Shown here in pieces: positions 25,747 through 35,964 of a stretch of 64,000 bases of DNA. The translations under genes and the position numbers were made by a program. Positions within the stretch are counted from its first letter, which is position 1, and every line of letters begins with the position of its first letter. The stretch lies in contig NZ_CAJHBR010000015.1 of NCBI RefSeq assembly GCF_904846695.1, forward strand, positions 1 through 64,000, written 5' to 3'. The notes under the pieces are model-generated. The model saw nothing but the letters and a program-made list of their open reading frames with translations, did not search any database and was not told the origin of the DNA. This DNA comes from Psychrobacter urativorans (lineage in GTDB: Bacteria > Pseudomonadota > Gammaproteobacteria > Pseudomonadales > Moraxellaceae).

Positions 25747-26976
25747 ATGGAAAAATTATTAATGAGCATTCAATTAGTATTAAATGAAAGTGGTAAAAAT
25801 GGGCTGCCGGTGAAGATTTACACTACTGATATAGAGCAAGGTGCCTTACAACAGCTGCGTAACTTAGCACAGTTGGAGTTTGTGCATTCACATATTGCAG
25901 TGATGCCTGATGTACATGTGGGTAAAGGGGCAACCGTAGGGAGTGTGATTCCTACTAAATCGGCCATTATTCCAGCGGCAGTCGGGGTCGACATTGGCTG
26001 TGGAATGAATGCAGTGCGACTATCACTAACAGCAAGCGATTTACCCGATAGCCTAAAGTCACTACGTTTAGCAGTGGAGCAACAAGTACCGGTTGGTTTT
26101 AATATGCATAAGCAAATTCAAGCCAAAATATCGACTCTTGACCCACTGGCAAAACGGCTAAAGCCGATTACTGATAAACATCCGGGGCTGCTTAAAATGC
26201 TCAGAGGTTTTGAGCGTACTTGGGCTAAGCAAATAGGGACTTTGGGCGGAGGTAATCACTTTATTGAGTTGTGCTTAGATGAGAATAATGATGTCTGGGT
26301 AATGCTACATTCTGGCAGTCGCGGCATTGGTAATTGTATTGGTCAGTATTTTATTAATTTGGCCAAAAAGGAGCGTCAATCACGCTTTGGTCATGTGCCT
26401 GATCGCGATTTGTCCTACTTTGCTGCGAGTTCTGATAGCTTTGCTGATTATATTGAAGCTGTGGAATGGGCGCAAGACTATGCCTTGGAGAATCGTCGCG
26501 AGATGATGCGCTTGGTTATCAAATCCTTGCAGTCGCCGCAAGTAGGATTGCCACGCTTTCAGCTAACCAAAGAGGCTATCAACTGTCATCATAATTACGT
26601 CAATGAAGAAGTGCATTTTGGTGAGCAAGTCTATGTCACTCGTAAAGGGGCTATTAGTGCTTATGCCGGTGAGCTGGGGATTATTCCTGGCTCGATGGGC
26701 GCTAAGTCGTTTATTGTTAGTGGTCTAGGCAATAGTGAGTCGTTTTGTTCCTGTTCACATGGAGCAGGGCGACGTATGAGTCGGGGTAAGGCGGTGCGTA
26801 CTTTCACTATTGATGAGTTAAAAGCACAAACGCAAGGCGTCGAATGTCGTAAAGATAAAGGGGTTATCGATGAAATTCCTAACGCCTATAAAGATATCGA
26901 TGAAGTGATGGCCAATCAGAGCGACTTAGTAGAAGTCGTGCATACGCTAAAGCAGGTTATGTGTATTAAAGGCTAA
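25747..26976 (+). CDS. rtcB: RtcB-family RNA ligase
   Basis: GTP- and manganese-dependent ligase that joins 2',3'-cyclic phosphate or 3'-phosphate RNA ends to 5'-OH ends. 409 residues. Conserved motifs: HIAVMPDVHVGKG, GVDIGCGM, LGGGNHFIE, HSGSRG, CHHNYVNEE, and SHGAGRRMSRGKA, whose histidine takes up GMP. All metal-binding segments are present. ATG 25762 is an alternative start. No rtcA or rtcR neighbour is seen; instead a small basic protein gene follows after 55 bases. Confidence 0.92.
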   Translation: MEKLLMSIQLVLNESGKNGLPVKIYTTDIEQGALQQLRNLAQLEFVHSHIAVMPDVHVGKGATVGSVIPTKSAIIPAAVGVDIGCGMNAVRLSLTASDLPDSLKSLRLAVEQQVPVGFNMHKQIQAKISTLDPLAKRLKPITDKHPGLLKMLRGFERTWAKQIGTLGGGNHFIELCLDENNDVWVMLHSGSRGIGNCIGQYFINLAKKERQSRFGHVPDRDLSYFAASSDSFADYIEAVEWAQDYALENRREMMRLVIKSLQSPQVGLPRFQLTKEAINCHHNYVNEEVHFGEQVYVTRKGAISAYAGELGIIPGSMGAKSFIVSGLGNSESFCSCSHGAGRRMSRGKAVRTFTIDELKAQTQGVECRKDKGVIDEIPNAYKDIDEVMANQSDLVEVVHTLKQVMCIKG

Positions 26977-27031
26977 TGCTTGCCGCTAAAAACCAAAATT
27001 GATCGAATAAATTATAAATATAGGTAATCTA

Positions 27032-27277
27032 ATGAGCTTAAAACAAACCTTAAAAAAGGCCAAGCAGATTGAACGGCAGTTAGAAAGTTGCAATAGCGAT
27101 GTTCTCAATAGTCCTAGTCAATTACTAGGCACTGTCAAACCACGCAACTATTTGGCGCTTGACCCGCTGTTAAAAAAGGGCGGGATTCATGAAAGAGAAG
27201 ATATCGATATCGCTCGTAAAAAGCGCCGTCGTGAAACCAAGCAACAGCTGCGACGCACAGACTGGTCATTAGAGTAG
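27032..27277 (+). CDS. small basic protein of unknown function, downstream of rtcB
   Basis: 81 residues, highly charged, with a basic tail (ARKKRRRETKQQLRRTDWSLE) and a middle part NYLALDPLLKKGGIHE that looks conserved rather than random. No membrane segment or signal. It is in the rtcB transcript, upstream of its terminator, so a nucleic-acid-binding partner role is plausible but unproven. Confidence 0.65.
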   Translation: MSLKQTLKKAKQIERQLESCNSDVLNSPSQLLGTVKPRNYLALDPLLKKGGIHEREDIDIARKKRRRETKQQLRRTDWSLE

Positions 27278-27311
27278 CTTTTGATTCAATCTAGATAAAC
27301 ATTCACTCACA

Positions 27312-27346
27312 AAAAAGCCGTTCACTATCAATAGCGAACGGCTTTT
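27312..27346. terminator. bidirectional terminator between rtcB operon and miaB
   Basis: AAAAGCCGTTC pairs with GAACGGCTTTT, and the stem continues inward as CTAT/ATAG across one mismatch. An A-tract and a T-tract serve the two convergent genes. Confidence 0.85.
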
Positions 27347-27424
27347 CTTATTCTATAATCGTTGACTGTCACAATCTTCACGCCAACCTACAAGATTTCA
27401 ATCAAATATTGAAGATCAATCAAC

Positions 27425-28921
27425 CTAAGCTAAGACCTCAACCAGCTCACCCTTGACCATATGCGGACTGACAAAATCAGTAATGCGCACGTTAACGATC
27501 TTGCCTAGTAGCTCGTCCATTTTATCAGCGTCATAGGGGAACATCACCGTACGAGTATTATCAGCGGTACCGATCAAACAATCAGGGTGACGATTGGCTA
27601 CTTGCTCGACTAATACTCGAGTAGTCGTACCAACCATCTCATGAGATTTTTGTAGCGTTGAATCGATAATAACCTTTTGAAATTCAGCTAAGCGTGCCTT
27701 TTTAGTCTTAAAAGTCACATCATCAGGCAGTTCAGCGGCTGGTGTGCCTGGACGCTTAGAATAGATAAAGCTATAGGAATGATCGAAGTTCAATTCTTTA
27801 GCTAAATTTAGCGTTTGCTGAAAGTCTTCATCGGTCTCACCAGGGAAGCCGATAATGAAATCACTAGAGAGATGAATATCAGGACGAATAGCTTTAAGTT
27901 TATTGATCTGATCGATATAAACATCAATAGTATGGTTGCGCTTCATCGCTGCCAATATCGCATTCGAGCCACTCTGCACTGGTAGATGCAGATGTGATAC
28001 TAGCTCCGGTAGTTGGGCATAAGCGTCAATAATATCATCAGTAAACTCTAACGGATGACTAGTAGTATAACGAATACGCTCTACACCATCGACATGTGAG
28101 ACGTAGTGTAATAGCTCAGCAAAACGGCAAATGCTGCCATCGTCTTTTTCGCCACGATAGCCGTTGACGTTCTGACCTAATAAGTTTATCTCACGAACAC
28201 CTTGCGCTGCTAAGCTATCAATCTCAGCCAACACATCATCGAGTGGGCGGGACAACTCTTCGCCGCGAGTATAAGGCACTACACAGAATGAGCAATATTT
28301 TGAGCAGCCTTCCATGATCGAGACAAAAGCTTTATAACCTTCGACCCGTGGCTCTGGTAAGAAGTCAAACTTCTCAATGCTAGGGAAGGACACATCGATA
28401 GTACCGATACGGTTTTTTGGGGCGATATCTTGCTGCTTATTGGATTGATCATACAACTCAGGTAAGCGATGCAAAGTTTGTGGTCCAAATACCATATCGA
28501 CATAAGGCGCACGCTTTTGGATGTTATCGCCTTCTTGTGAAGCTACGCAGCCGCCAACACCAATCACTAACTCTGGACGTTTTTCTTTTAACTTGCGCCA
28601 GCGGCCTAATTCTGAGAAGACTTTTTCTTGTGCTTTCTCACGAATAGAGCAAGTATTCATCAGTAGCACATCAGCTTCATCGATATTATAAGTGACTTCC
28701 ATACCATGCGAATCGCCGAGCACATCAATCATTTTGCCAGAATCATAGACATTCATCTGACAGCCTTGAGTAGTAATAAAGACTTTTTTAGCTGCTATGG
28801 CTGGCGCTGCCTCTGAGGCTAGCTTTACAGGAGCATTGACCATAGTACCACTAACCATATCGCTATCAGTTTGGTTAGCAACAGCGTCATCGATGCGGGG
28901 GTTAAATACAGTAACACTCAT
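27425..28921 (-). CDS. miaB: tRNA-2-methylthio-N6-isopentenyladenosine37 synthase MiaB
   Basis: Radical-SAM methylthiotransferase that modifies A37 of tRNAs reading U-starting codons. The N-terminal UPF0004 domain has the three auxiliary-cluster cysteines Cys54, Cys91 and Cys125 ([24 protein letters not shown]). The radical-SAM CxxxCxxC is Cys206, Cys210, Cys213 ([17 protein letters not shown]). A C-terminal TRAM domain ends the protein. It is 498 residues, about 25 longer than the E. coli enzyme through an Ala/Val-rich N-terminal extension of 45 residues. It is not next to phoH/ybeY as in many relatives. Confidence 0.95.
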   Translation of the reverse strand: MSVTVFNPRIDDAVANQTDSDMVSGTMVNAPVKLASEAAPAIAAKKVFITTQGCQMNVYDSGKMIDVLGDSHGMEVTYNIDEADVLLMNTCSIREKAQEKVFSELGRWRKLKEKRPELVIGVGGCVASQEGDNIQKRAPYVDMVFGPQTLHRLPELYDQSNKQQDIAPKNRIGTIDVSFPSIEKFDFLPEPRVEGYKAFVSIMEGCSKYCSFCVVPYTRGEELSRPLDDVLAEIDSLAAQGVREINLLGQNVNGYRGEKDDGSICRFAELLHYVSHVDGVERIRYTTSHPLEFTDDIIDAYAQLPELVSHLHLPVQSGSNAILAAMKRNHTIDVYIDQINKLKAIRPDIHLSSDFIIGFPGETDEDFQQTLNLAKELNFDHSYSFIYSKRPGTPAAELPDDVTFKTKKARLAEFQKVIIDSTLQKSHEMVGTTTRVLVEQVANRHPDCLIGTADNTRTVMFPYDADKMDELLGKIVNVRITDFVSPHMVKGELVEVLA

Positions 28922-29469
28922 AAGTAAAGTCCATGATTAACAAACAGAATATAGCGGCAGCAGGCCATTAATGGTGGCATATTTTATCATAATCGGTCAG
29001 CAATGTGAAAAAGAAGCTTAGTCTGATAGCTATAATCATGATAAATTATTTATAATAGTATCAATTGCTTAACTAATCGCTGTCTAAGCTAAGCATAGAC
29101 CTTGATAACAGCGCTTTAATGCTAGCTTTTACCTCTCAGCATTTTTAGTAATAGAGCTTTGTTAGCTATCACTAGTCTTTAACTATTATCTAGTACAGTT
29201 AACTTAAAGTATTAGATTACAACCAGTTGCGTATCTTAAAGCACTCATATCACGGTTGTGTTACTCGCTATTGTCCTATTTATTTATAATTGGTAAAGGT
29301 AATGGTTCAACATTGGCCTAATGTTGGCTTAATATAGTATGATAAGCGCCATCACCTTAGCGATATTCAATGAATCGCTGTTTAAGCCTTATTAGGGCGT
29401 GTCTGATAATTCGATAATAACCTCAAGGTCGAATATCTAATATGTCTTTACATAATTAAGAGAGTCAGA
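28922..29469. other. 548-base divergent intergenic region (miaB / slt)
   Basis: No gene seen. It contains an inverted repeat CAACATT-GGCCT-AATGTTG (29308-29326) followed at once by a TATAGT -10-like element, and presumably both promoters. Confidence 0.4.
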
Positions 29470-31635
29470 ATGACAAAGCATAATGTTGCCCACAACCTTA
29501 GTAATAGTGACACTAGGCCCAAATGCTTCAATGCCGCCACCCTGAAAATGAGTGCTCTTAGCTTAGCAACGGCAATGAGTGCGCTAGGGTTATCACAAGT
29601 CGCTCATGCTGAGCTGACATGGGGTAATAGTGAAGAGAATACTTATCAGCAACCAAGCAACTTTGAGCAATCGAGCAACTTTGAGCAACCAAGCAACTTT
29701 CAGCAATCGACTAATTTTCAGCAAGATAGTAGTGTTAGTTCCTTTAATGCTGCCGCCCAAGCGGAAAGTCGTGGCGATGTGAATGCGCTCTATAATTATG
29801 AGCAGTCGATGAGCGGTGGCTTGTTTGCGATGTATCCTACTTATTGGCGAATGAACTTAGATTTGAATGCGCAAAGTTCAGCAGCAGTATCACAATTTGT
29901 TCGTCAATATCCAAATACCGTTATGGCAGAAAAACTGGCTGCTGATTTTGCTGAAACTAAAGCAGCTGCAGGGGATTATGCTTCTGTACGTCAAGTGGCC
30001 AATTTGATCACCAACGCCGATGCGAGCGAGCGCTGTGCTATTGGGCTGGGTTTTAATAATGGTGGCGATACTATGCGTGCCATGGCAGAGAAATCAGACG
30101 TTTGGCTTAAAACTCTCAAGCAGCCAGCACTATGTGAGCAGCTAGCGACTGAGATGAATAACAATGCGTTGATCAGTAATCAAGACCGTGCAGCACGGCT
30201 AAAGCGTATGCTGCGTAAGGGCAAAACTGGCGATATAATGACATTGTCTTCACGTCTTGGGGCCACTATTCCTTATTCGGCACTCAGTGAAATTCAGCTA
30301 AGCCCAACGTCGTTCTTCAGTCGTTTTGGCATGCAGCCTAATAGCCAAACCAACCAATACTTATATCTATATGCTATGGGACGCCTAGCTGACAAATCTT
30401 ATCGTGAAGCCTCGCAACAGCTGGAATTCGATATTAAGCAAGATAATCAGCGTTCAGCGCGCCTGTTAAATGATGACACTCGTCGTTATGCCTATCGTAT
30501 CCTTGGGGTAGAGCGTATGGGGCACAATACTGATGATGGCTTCAATGCTGAGGCCGTTGACTGGTTCCGTAACAGCTTGGATAATGACTTTAACTTTGAA
30601 GAAGCTGAAGATTATGCTATAGCTGCTATTCGCTTTAGTCGTTGGGATGATGTGGTTGAAGCCATCTCCAAAATGGATGCTGAAACTCAAAAAACTAACA
30701 AATGGCAATACTGGCTAGCACGTGCTTATGAGCAATCAGGCGATAATAGTAAGCGCAGCACTGCTAAAAAAATGTATCAGCAGCTAGCCAAGAGTAATGA
30801 ATATTATGGTCTGATGGCTAAAGATAAGGCGGGTCAGCGTTTTGATATTAATGCCTTAGGCGGTAATAACTTACCTAATGTTAGTAGCGCTGATCGTGCT
30901 CGTGTCCTGCAAGACCCAAACTTCGCTCGTGCTTTCGCCTTATATAATGGTGATGCCAATCGAACTCATGCTAATCGCGAATGGAACTGGGCGGTTAAGC
31001 AGGCTCGTGACAAGCGTGATGACAACTTGATCATTGCAGCAGCGCTACAAGCACATGATGTAGGCTGGCTTGATCGTGCTATTTATGCGGCAGATAATAC
31101 TGATAAAGCCAGTAGTTTAGCGCTATCACACCCGATGCCACATCAGAGCTCTGTAGTTCGTTATAGCCAGAACGCAGGTATAGATCCGGCTTGGGCTTAT
31201 GGCATTATGCGTCAAGAAAGTCGTTTTGTGACCTCGGCACGCTCGAACGTTGGCGCTAGTGGTCTGATGCAAATTATGCCCGACACCGCCAAGTATATTG
31301 CTCGTAATTTAGGTGAAGCCTATAGCGCAACTAAAGCTAATAGTGGCGATACTAATATTCGTTATGGCACTTGGTATATGAGTGATATTTTGGCTAAGTT
31401 GAATTCTCAGCCAGTACTAGCAACGGCAGGCTATAACGCAGGACCTAATAAAGCTAAGCGCTGGCAGCCAGTGTATGGGACGCTTGATGCTGACCAGTAT
31501 GTTGAATCTATCGCTTATCCTGAGACCCGCAATTATGTCAAACATGTGATGGAGAATGCTACGATATATAGTAATCTATTAGGTCGTGGGCAGCCTATCA
31601 CTCAGCGTATGGGTACTATTCCAGCCGCTTTTTAA
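29470..31635 (+). CDS. soluble lytic murein transglycosylase (Slt70-like)
   Basis: Periplasmic enzyme that cleaves glycan strands with formation of 1,6-anhydro-MurNAc. 721 residues: a signal peptide ending near AHA (about residue 47), then a Gln/Asn-rich repeat (60-83), a long alpha-superhelical U-domain, and a C-terminal SLT domain with MRQESRF (catalytic Glu583), ASGLMQIMPDTA, ATAGYNAGP and the family ending YPETRNYVKHVMEN. The products are recycled by AmpD, also in this window. AGAG lies before ATG. A very strong terminator follows. Confidence 0.92.
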   Translation: MTKHNVAHNLSNSDTRPKCFNAATLKMSALSLATAMSALGLSQVAHAELTWGNSEENTYQQPSNFEQSSNFEQPSNFQQSTNFQQDSSVSSFNAAAQAESRGDVNALYNYEQSMSGGLFAMYPTYWRMNLDLNAQSSAAVSQFVRQYPNTVMAEKLAADFAETKAAAGDYASVRQVANLITNADASERCAIGLGFNNGGDTMRAMAEKSDVWLKTLKQPALCEQLATEMNNNALISNQDRAARLKRMLRKGKTGDIMTLSSRLGATIPYSALSEIQLSPTSFFSRFGMQPNSQTNQYLYLYAMGRLADKSYREASQQLEFDIKQDNQRSARLLNDDTRRYAYRILGVERMGHNTDDGFNAEAVDWFRNSLDNDFNFEEAEDYAIAAIRFSRWDDVVEAISKMDAETQKTNKWQYWLARAYEQSGDNSKRSTAKKMYQQLAKSNEYYGLMAKDKAGQRFDINALGGNNLPNVSSADRARVLQDPNFARAFALYNGDANRTHANREWNWAVKQARDKRDDNLIIAAALQAHDVGWLDRAIYAADNTDKASSLALSHPMPHQSSVVRYSQNAGIDPAWAYGIMRQESRFVTSARSNVGASGLMQIMPDTAKYIARNLGEAYSATKANSGDTNIRYGTWYMSDILAKLNSQPVLATAGYNAGPNKAKRWQPVYGTLDADQYVESIAYPETRNYVKHVMENATIYSNLLGRGQPITQRMGTIPAAF
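29647..29718 (+). repeat. four 18-bp repeats in slt
   Basis: Four near-identical 18-base units of the form [C/G]AGCAA[C/T]C[A/G]AGCAACTTT, the last more divergent, encoding [Q/E]Q[P/S]SNF at residues 60-83, just after the signal peptide. Confidence 0.85.
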
Positions 31636-31704
31636 CTACAGCTGATAGCTATCAACCGTAGCGTTGTTATAATCTGTCGCTATTATTTAAATCATTATGT
31701 GTGC

Positions 31705-31748
31705 AAATAAGCCATTAGTACTTCGCTACTAATGGCTTATTTTTTTAG
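31705..31748 (+). terminator. terminator of slt
   Basis: AATAAGCCATTAGTA pairs perfectly with TACTAATGGCTTATT (15 bp, 6-base loop), then a T-run. The rest of the gap up to 32048 shows no gene. Confidence 0.93.
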
Positions 31749-32048
31749 CCTTGTTGCTAAAAGTATTCAATAAACACACCCTAAGCAGGTGTTCCTTGGT
31801 GCTGCCTTATTTACTCTATTTTTAAGAGTTTATTTTATAGTCTTATTACCTACTATTTTAATAGAAGCTACTGTCGAAACTGGGCGCTAATAAAAGAATA
31901 TCCTCAGCGGTTTGCTCAGCAACTTACGTTTCTGCTATAGATTAAAAAAAGGGTTTTGTTACCATTGCATTAAATATTATCACTATTCTGAGTATGGTTA
32001 CCTAAGTCTATAACCATCGCTTGATAACGACTGAATGTTTTATTAATT

Positions 32049-32816
32049 ATGATAAAAAAATCCTTACAACATACCAGTCCTATAATCACTAACTCGCAGT
32101 TGATTAAGCAGCTATGGTGGTGCTATATCATAAAATTAAAGTCGATAACCGGCAGCTATTCAGCAGCTACTACACCTACTAAGTCTACTTTGTTTAGTGC
32201 TATCGTAGGATGCTGCCTGCTATTAGGGATGACATCAACGCCCGCTCAAGCTGCCAATGTATCTAAGAGCGGGCAGCGAGTACTGATGATTGAGATGACT
32301 CCAGCGTTATGTAAAATGCAACCCTCGCGTTCGCGCATGCGCCAGTGTTTAGAAGGCTATTCACTGACAGTAGCAGGCCTCAATCTAGGCTCTGGCAATC
32401 GTTGTGAACGGGGTAGTGAGCCTGATTTGACGCCTTTACAACTTAAAGTGGTCAACCGTATCATGCCAGATAGTACGGTTCGGAGCCAAGCGTGGTATAG
32501 ATATGGTGCTTGTAGCCCACTGAGTGCCAACAATTACTTTCGCCAAATTGTCAGTCTTGCTAGCGAGTTAAAGTTACCAAGTGAGCTCAACAGTGGCAAT
32601 AGTTATACCGTTTCTAAGTCAAGTTTTCTAGGTCAGATGACTCGACTAAATAGTGGAATGAATAGTGCCAGCATTGACCTGATCTGTCAGGATGCTGACC
32701 GGCGTCAATCCATTCTTACCGAAGTGCATATCTGTTATGAGGGTAACCAGTTCGGTACTTGTAGCAGTCCAATAAATAGTTGTGGTAAAAACTTTATCAT
32801 TTCAGGCGGCAAATAA
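32049..32816 (+). CDS. secreted RNase T2-fold protein lacking the catalytic histidines
   Basis: 255 residues. A long N-terminal region, then a signal-type segment (FSAIVGCCLLLGMTSTPAQA) suggests export, though 47 residues before the hydrophobic core is unusual and the true start is uncertain. The mature part has the outline of ribonuclease T2: LTVAGLNLG stands where active T2 enzymes have a TVHGLWP motif, and WYRYGACSPLSANNYF where they have WxKHGTC(S). Both catalytic histidines are replaced (by Ala and Tyr), while the surrounding frame and several cysteines remain. It is probably not a nuclease and may be a binding protein or inhibitor. I recall similar proteins in Acinetobacter. Confidence 0.65.
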   Translation: MIKKSLQHTSPIITNSQLIKQLWWCYIIKLKSITGSYSAATTPTKSTLFSAIVGCCLLLGMTSTPAQAANVSKSGQRVLMIEMTPALCKMQPSRSRMRQCLEGYSLTVAGLNLGSGNRCERGSEPDLTPLQLKVVNRIMPDSTVRSQAWYRYGACSPLSANNYFRQIVSLASELKLPSELNSGNSYTVSKSSFLGQMTRLNSGMNSASIDLICQDADRRQSILTEVHICYEGNQFGTCSSPINSCGKNFIISGGK

Positions 32817-33012
32817 GCGCTGATATCTTTAAGTTATGGTAAGTATAAAATGTAACAAAATAGACCATAATGCACTTACCGTTGTCCCTAGACGGTTTGG
32901 CAAACGAAGTGCTACACTAGCCTCGGTTTATGGCAGTTGCTACATACAAGCTCAATGAGCATAAATTAATAAGCAAGAAAACCATATCTAATAATCAATT
33001 AGGGAGTATTTT

Positions 33013-33996
33013 ATGAAACAGCCTATACGTGTTGCCGTAACTGGTGCTGCAGGTAATATCAGCTATGCAATGTTATTTCGTATTGCATCTGGTGAGATGC
33101 TAGGTAAAGATCAGCCTGTTATTTTGAATTTACTTGAAATCACTCCAGCACTTGACGCCCTTAAGGGTGTGGTTATGGAACTACAAGACTGTGCCTTTCC
33201 TTTATTAGTAGATATCGTTCAAACGGATGATGCCAAAGTAGCATTTAAAGATGTGAGTTATGCTTTATTAGTAGGCTCACGCCCACGTGGTCCAGGTATG
33301 GAACGCAAAGATTTATTAGAAGCTAACGCGGCGATTTTTTCAGCTCAAGGTAAAGCGCTTAATGACGTGGCTAACCGTGATGTAAAAGTTTTAGTTGTAG
33401 GTAACCCTGCAAACACTAACGCGGTTATCGCTCAGCGTAATGCACCAGATCTTGATCCACGTAATTTTACTGCAATGACTCGTTTGGATTACAACCGTGG
33501 TATAGCTCAGTTGGCTGAAAAGACAGAAACTACAGTCAATGATGTTAAGAAGATGATCATCTGGGGCAACCATTCATCCACTCAGTATCCTGATCTAACG
33601 GCTTGTACGGTTAACGGTAAGCCAGCCTTAGATTTGGTTGATCGTGATTGGTATGAAAACACTTATATCCCAGAAGTACAAAAGCGTGGCGCAGCAATTA
33701 TTAAAGCACGTGGTGCCTCTTCAGCAGCCTCTGCTGCTAACGCAGCTATTGCCCATGTACGTACCTGGGTAATGGGTACAGAGGGCGATGATTGGGTATC
33801 TATGGGTGTCTATTCTAATGGCGAATATGGTATTGCTAAAGGTTTGATCTACTCATTCCCTTGTACTTGTAAAGATGGTGACTGGTCTATCGTTGAGGGT
33901 GTTGATGTATCATCAGACTTCTCAAAAGATAAAATGGCAGCTACTGAGCAAGAGCTTAGCGAAGAGCGTGATGCCGTATCACATCTATTGCCATAA
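33013..33996 (+). CDS. mdh: malate dehydrogenase
   Basis: NAD-dependent TCA-cycle enzyme of the cytoplasmic/chloroplast-like group, 327 residues, the usual length. N-terminal nucleotide fold with [15 protein letters not shown], substrate segments [15 protein letters not shown] and MTRLDYNRG, catalytic region [18 protein letters not shown] lies 8 bases before ATG. Monocistronic by its terminator. Confidence 0.96.
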   Translation: MKQPIRVAVTGAAGNISYAMLFRIASGEMLGKDQPVILNLLEITPALDALKGVVMELQDCAFPLLVDIVQTDDAKVAFKDVSYALLVGSRPRGPGMERKDLLEANAAIFSAQGKALNDVANRDVKVLVVGNPANTNAVIAQRNAPDLDPRNFTAMTRLDYNRGIAQLAEKTETTVNDVKKMIIWGNHSSTQYPDLTACTVNGKPALDLVDRDWYENTYIPEVQKRGAAIIKARGASSAASAANAAIAHVRTWVMGTEGDDWVSMGVYSNGEYGIAKGLIYSFPCTCKDGDWSIVEGVDVSSDFSKDKMAATEQELSEERDAVSHLLP

Positions 33997-34023
33997 GCTA
34001 AATTTTATAGCTAATAGATAATA

Positions 34024-34053
34024 AAAAGTCTTACTATTATAGTGAGGCTTTTT
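34024..34053 (+). terminator. terminator of mdh
   Basis: AGTCTTACTA pairs with TAGTGAGGCT (10 bp including G-U pairs, 3-base loop) followed by eight T. Confidence 0.8.
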
Positions 34054-34214
34054 TTTAAGAGTTTTTTGCGATTCTACAAGTTTAGAGTAGAGTACAACGT
34101 TAACATAACTGGTAACGTTGGATAACAAATCGTTTAATCTACCTTGCTACAATAGTTGCTGATTAGTGAGATAATAAACACAAAAATAATTGCCAAAATT
34201 AAAGGAGAGAGATA

Positions 34215-34454
34215 ATGTTAGGTGAACCAAGTTACAGTATAAACGACTTATTTGCTCAATTAGGATTAGATAGCTCAGACGCAGCTATTGATGCTTTTAT
34301 TGAAAACAACCAGTTAGCCAAAGACGAAGAGCTGACAAAGTCGAAAATTTGGGATGAGAAGCAACGTATGTTCTTACAAGAAGAATGGAAAAAAGACGCA
34401 GTATGGGTAGAGATTATCGATGAGTTGAATGTACGTTTGCATCCTACCGCTTAA
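34215..34454 (+). CDS. DUF2789 family protein
   Basis: 79-residue protein with the DUF2789 pattern: SINDLFAQLGLDSSDAAIDAFI, then a helical MFLQEEWKKDAVWVEIIDELNVRL. All-helical, no membrane segment; function unknown. AAAGGAG is placed well before ATG. Ends before a perfect 18-bp terminator. Confidence 0.85.
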   Translation: MLGEPSYSINDLFAQLGLDSSDAAIDAFIENNQLAKDEELTKSKIWDEKQRMFLQEEWKKDAVWVEIIDELNVRLHPTA

Positions 34455-34559
34455 CGGGCATTAATCCTTAGTTTTAAATAATTACTCCCAAACACTTAGG
34501 CTTAAATAATTAATTATCTTAAATAATTAGTTTCAACCGCCAGTTACATAGTTAATAAT

Positions 34560-34602
34560 GCATAAAAAACCCACAAACGAGCGTTTTGTGGGTTTTTTAT
34601 GC
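34560..34602. terminator. bidirectional terminator (DUF2789 gene / ribF)
   Basis: GCATAAAAAACCCACAAA pairs without mismatch to TTTGTGGGTTTTTTATGC (18 bp, 7-base loop), between two convergent genes. Confidence 0.93.
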
Positions 34603-34686
34603 GAGCGGTGTAGAGGCTATATAGAATCGTCACTTAGCGCTAGCACTGAGCAAACAGGTTACTTTATAAATGAGCCTAGGATAAGG

Positions 34687-35796
34687 CTAGTCAAGCTGCT
34701 GTTGTCGCCATACTAATAAATCTGCCACATCGTTATGTATCCCTGCTCTCAAAGCTTCTAAGCCGTTATAGTGACGTTCACCATGCAAAAAATGCAAAAA
34801 ACGTACTTGCAAGGTCTGCTCATACAAGTCGGCTTGCAACTGTGGAAAGTGTACTTCTAAACGCCATTCATGAGGCTTATCAACTGAAGGTCGAGTGCCG
34901 ATACTAGCCGTACCAAATAGACTATGCGGCTGTAAACCGGCCACGCCGCTCTGGCCATTAGTCGCAAACTGGCTTAGCCCATCAGCGATAACTTCACCTT
35001 TATCATCGAGCGCAACCACATCAACAGCGAAAATACCATGTAGAGCGGGTTTAATACGAGCCAAATCGATATTAGCAGTAGGGAAGTCCAAAGTACGCCC
35101 GATCTTATCACCACTGATTACTAATCCGGTAATAGTATAGTCGCGACCCAGTAACTTATTGGCAGCGTTGATATCACCAGCCAATAGTAAGTCACGCACT
35201 CGCGTAGAGCTAATACGCTCAGCAGTGTTCAATTCAGCAGTATCGTTAGCAACCGCGCTGTGGTCACTGTCGTTATGATTAGTGTCAGTAACCGTATGTA
35301 GGTTAATCACTTGCAAGCCATAATCACGCAAAAACTGACTGTCACCAATACGGTCATGACCAAAACGAAAATCATCGCCTAACACTAAGGCTTGTACATT
35401 GAGCTGCAAGGCTAATAAATCAGCAAATGCCTTAGCCGATAAAGCACGAAAGTCACTATCAAAACTGACTACTATCAGGGTCTCAACGCCATGCTCAGCT
35501 AATAAGGCTTGTTTTTCTGCCAAATTAGTTAAGCGAGCAGGGGCAGTATCAGGAGAAAAGAACTCCCGTGGCTGTGGCTCAAATATCATCACTGCTGAGC
35601 TCAAGTTTGACTCATTAGCTATAGTACGCACTTGCGCCAGCATAGCTTGATGACCTAAGTGCACACCATCAAAATTGCCAATAGTTAACACGCAAGGCGT
35701 CAGTTGTGACGGATAGTTAGCCGCTGCCAACGGATCATTGTCCGTCAGCATCGCGTTTGATGTGGTAATTAGTTGCTCAAGAAAATAGGTATTCAT
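34687..35796 (-). CDS. ribF: bifunctional riboflavin kinase/FAD synthetase
   Basis: Makes FMN and FAD. The N-terminal FAD-synthetase part has TIGNFDGVHLGHQ, LVLGDDFRFGHDR and STRVRDLLLAGD; the C-terminal kinase part has GRTLDFPTANID and SIGTRPSV. Total 369 residues from the start at 35796; a TTG frame to 35841 adds 15 unlikely residues. Two variations: a 30-residue N-terminal extension, and a polar insertion (about THTVTDTNHNDSDHS) before the STRVR motif, both longer than in E. coli (313 residues). No ileS-lspA neighbour. Confidence 0.93.
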   Translation of the reverse strand: MNTYFLEQLITTSNAMLTDNDPLAAANYPSQLTPCVLTIGNFDGVHLGHQAMLAQVRTIANESNLSSAVMIFEPQPREFFSPDTAPARLTNLAEKQALLAEHGVETLIVVSFDSDFRALSAKAFADLLALQLNVQALVLGDDFRFGHDRIGDSQFLRDYGLQVINLHTVTDTNHNDSDHSAVANDTAELNTAERISSTRVRDLLLAGDINAANKLLGRDYTITGLVISGDKIGRTLDFPTANIDLARIKPALHGIFAVDVVALDDKGEVIADGLSQFATNGQSGVAGLQPHSLFGTASIGTRPSVDKPHEWRLEVHFPQLQADLYEQTLQVRFLHFLHGERHYNGLEALRAGIHNDVADLLVWRQQQLD

Positions 35797-35892
35797 AAGT
35801 TTGCAGCTACGATAAGAGCGAATAAATAAAAACACTGCCAAGAATAGATTTGCAGGGTTTAAAGCCAGTCATTATAAAGTAAAATAGCGTCA

Positions 35893-35964
35893 GTGACATT
35901 ACTACTGACATTATCAGTAACATTACCGATAACATTGTCAATAAGGTAACCGATGACGTCATTA
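35893..35964. repeat. degenerate 12-bp tandem array between ribF and the GNAT gene
   Basis: Units GTGACATTACTA, CTGACATTATCA, GTAACATTACCG, ATAACATTGTCA, then two weaker copies ATAAGGTAACCG and ATGACGTCATTA. The frame from 35883 to the GNAT start is open but has no start codon. Confidence 0.6.
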
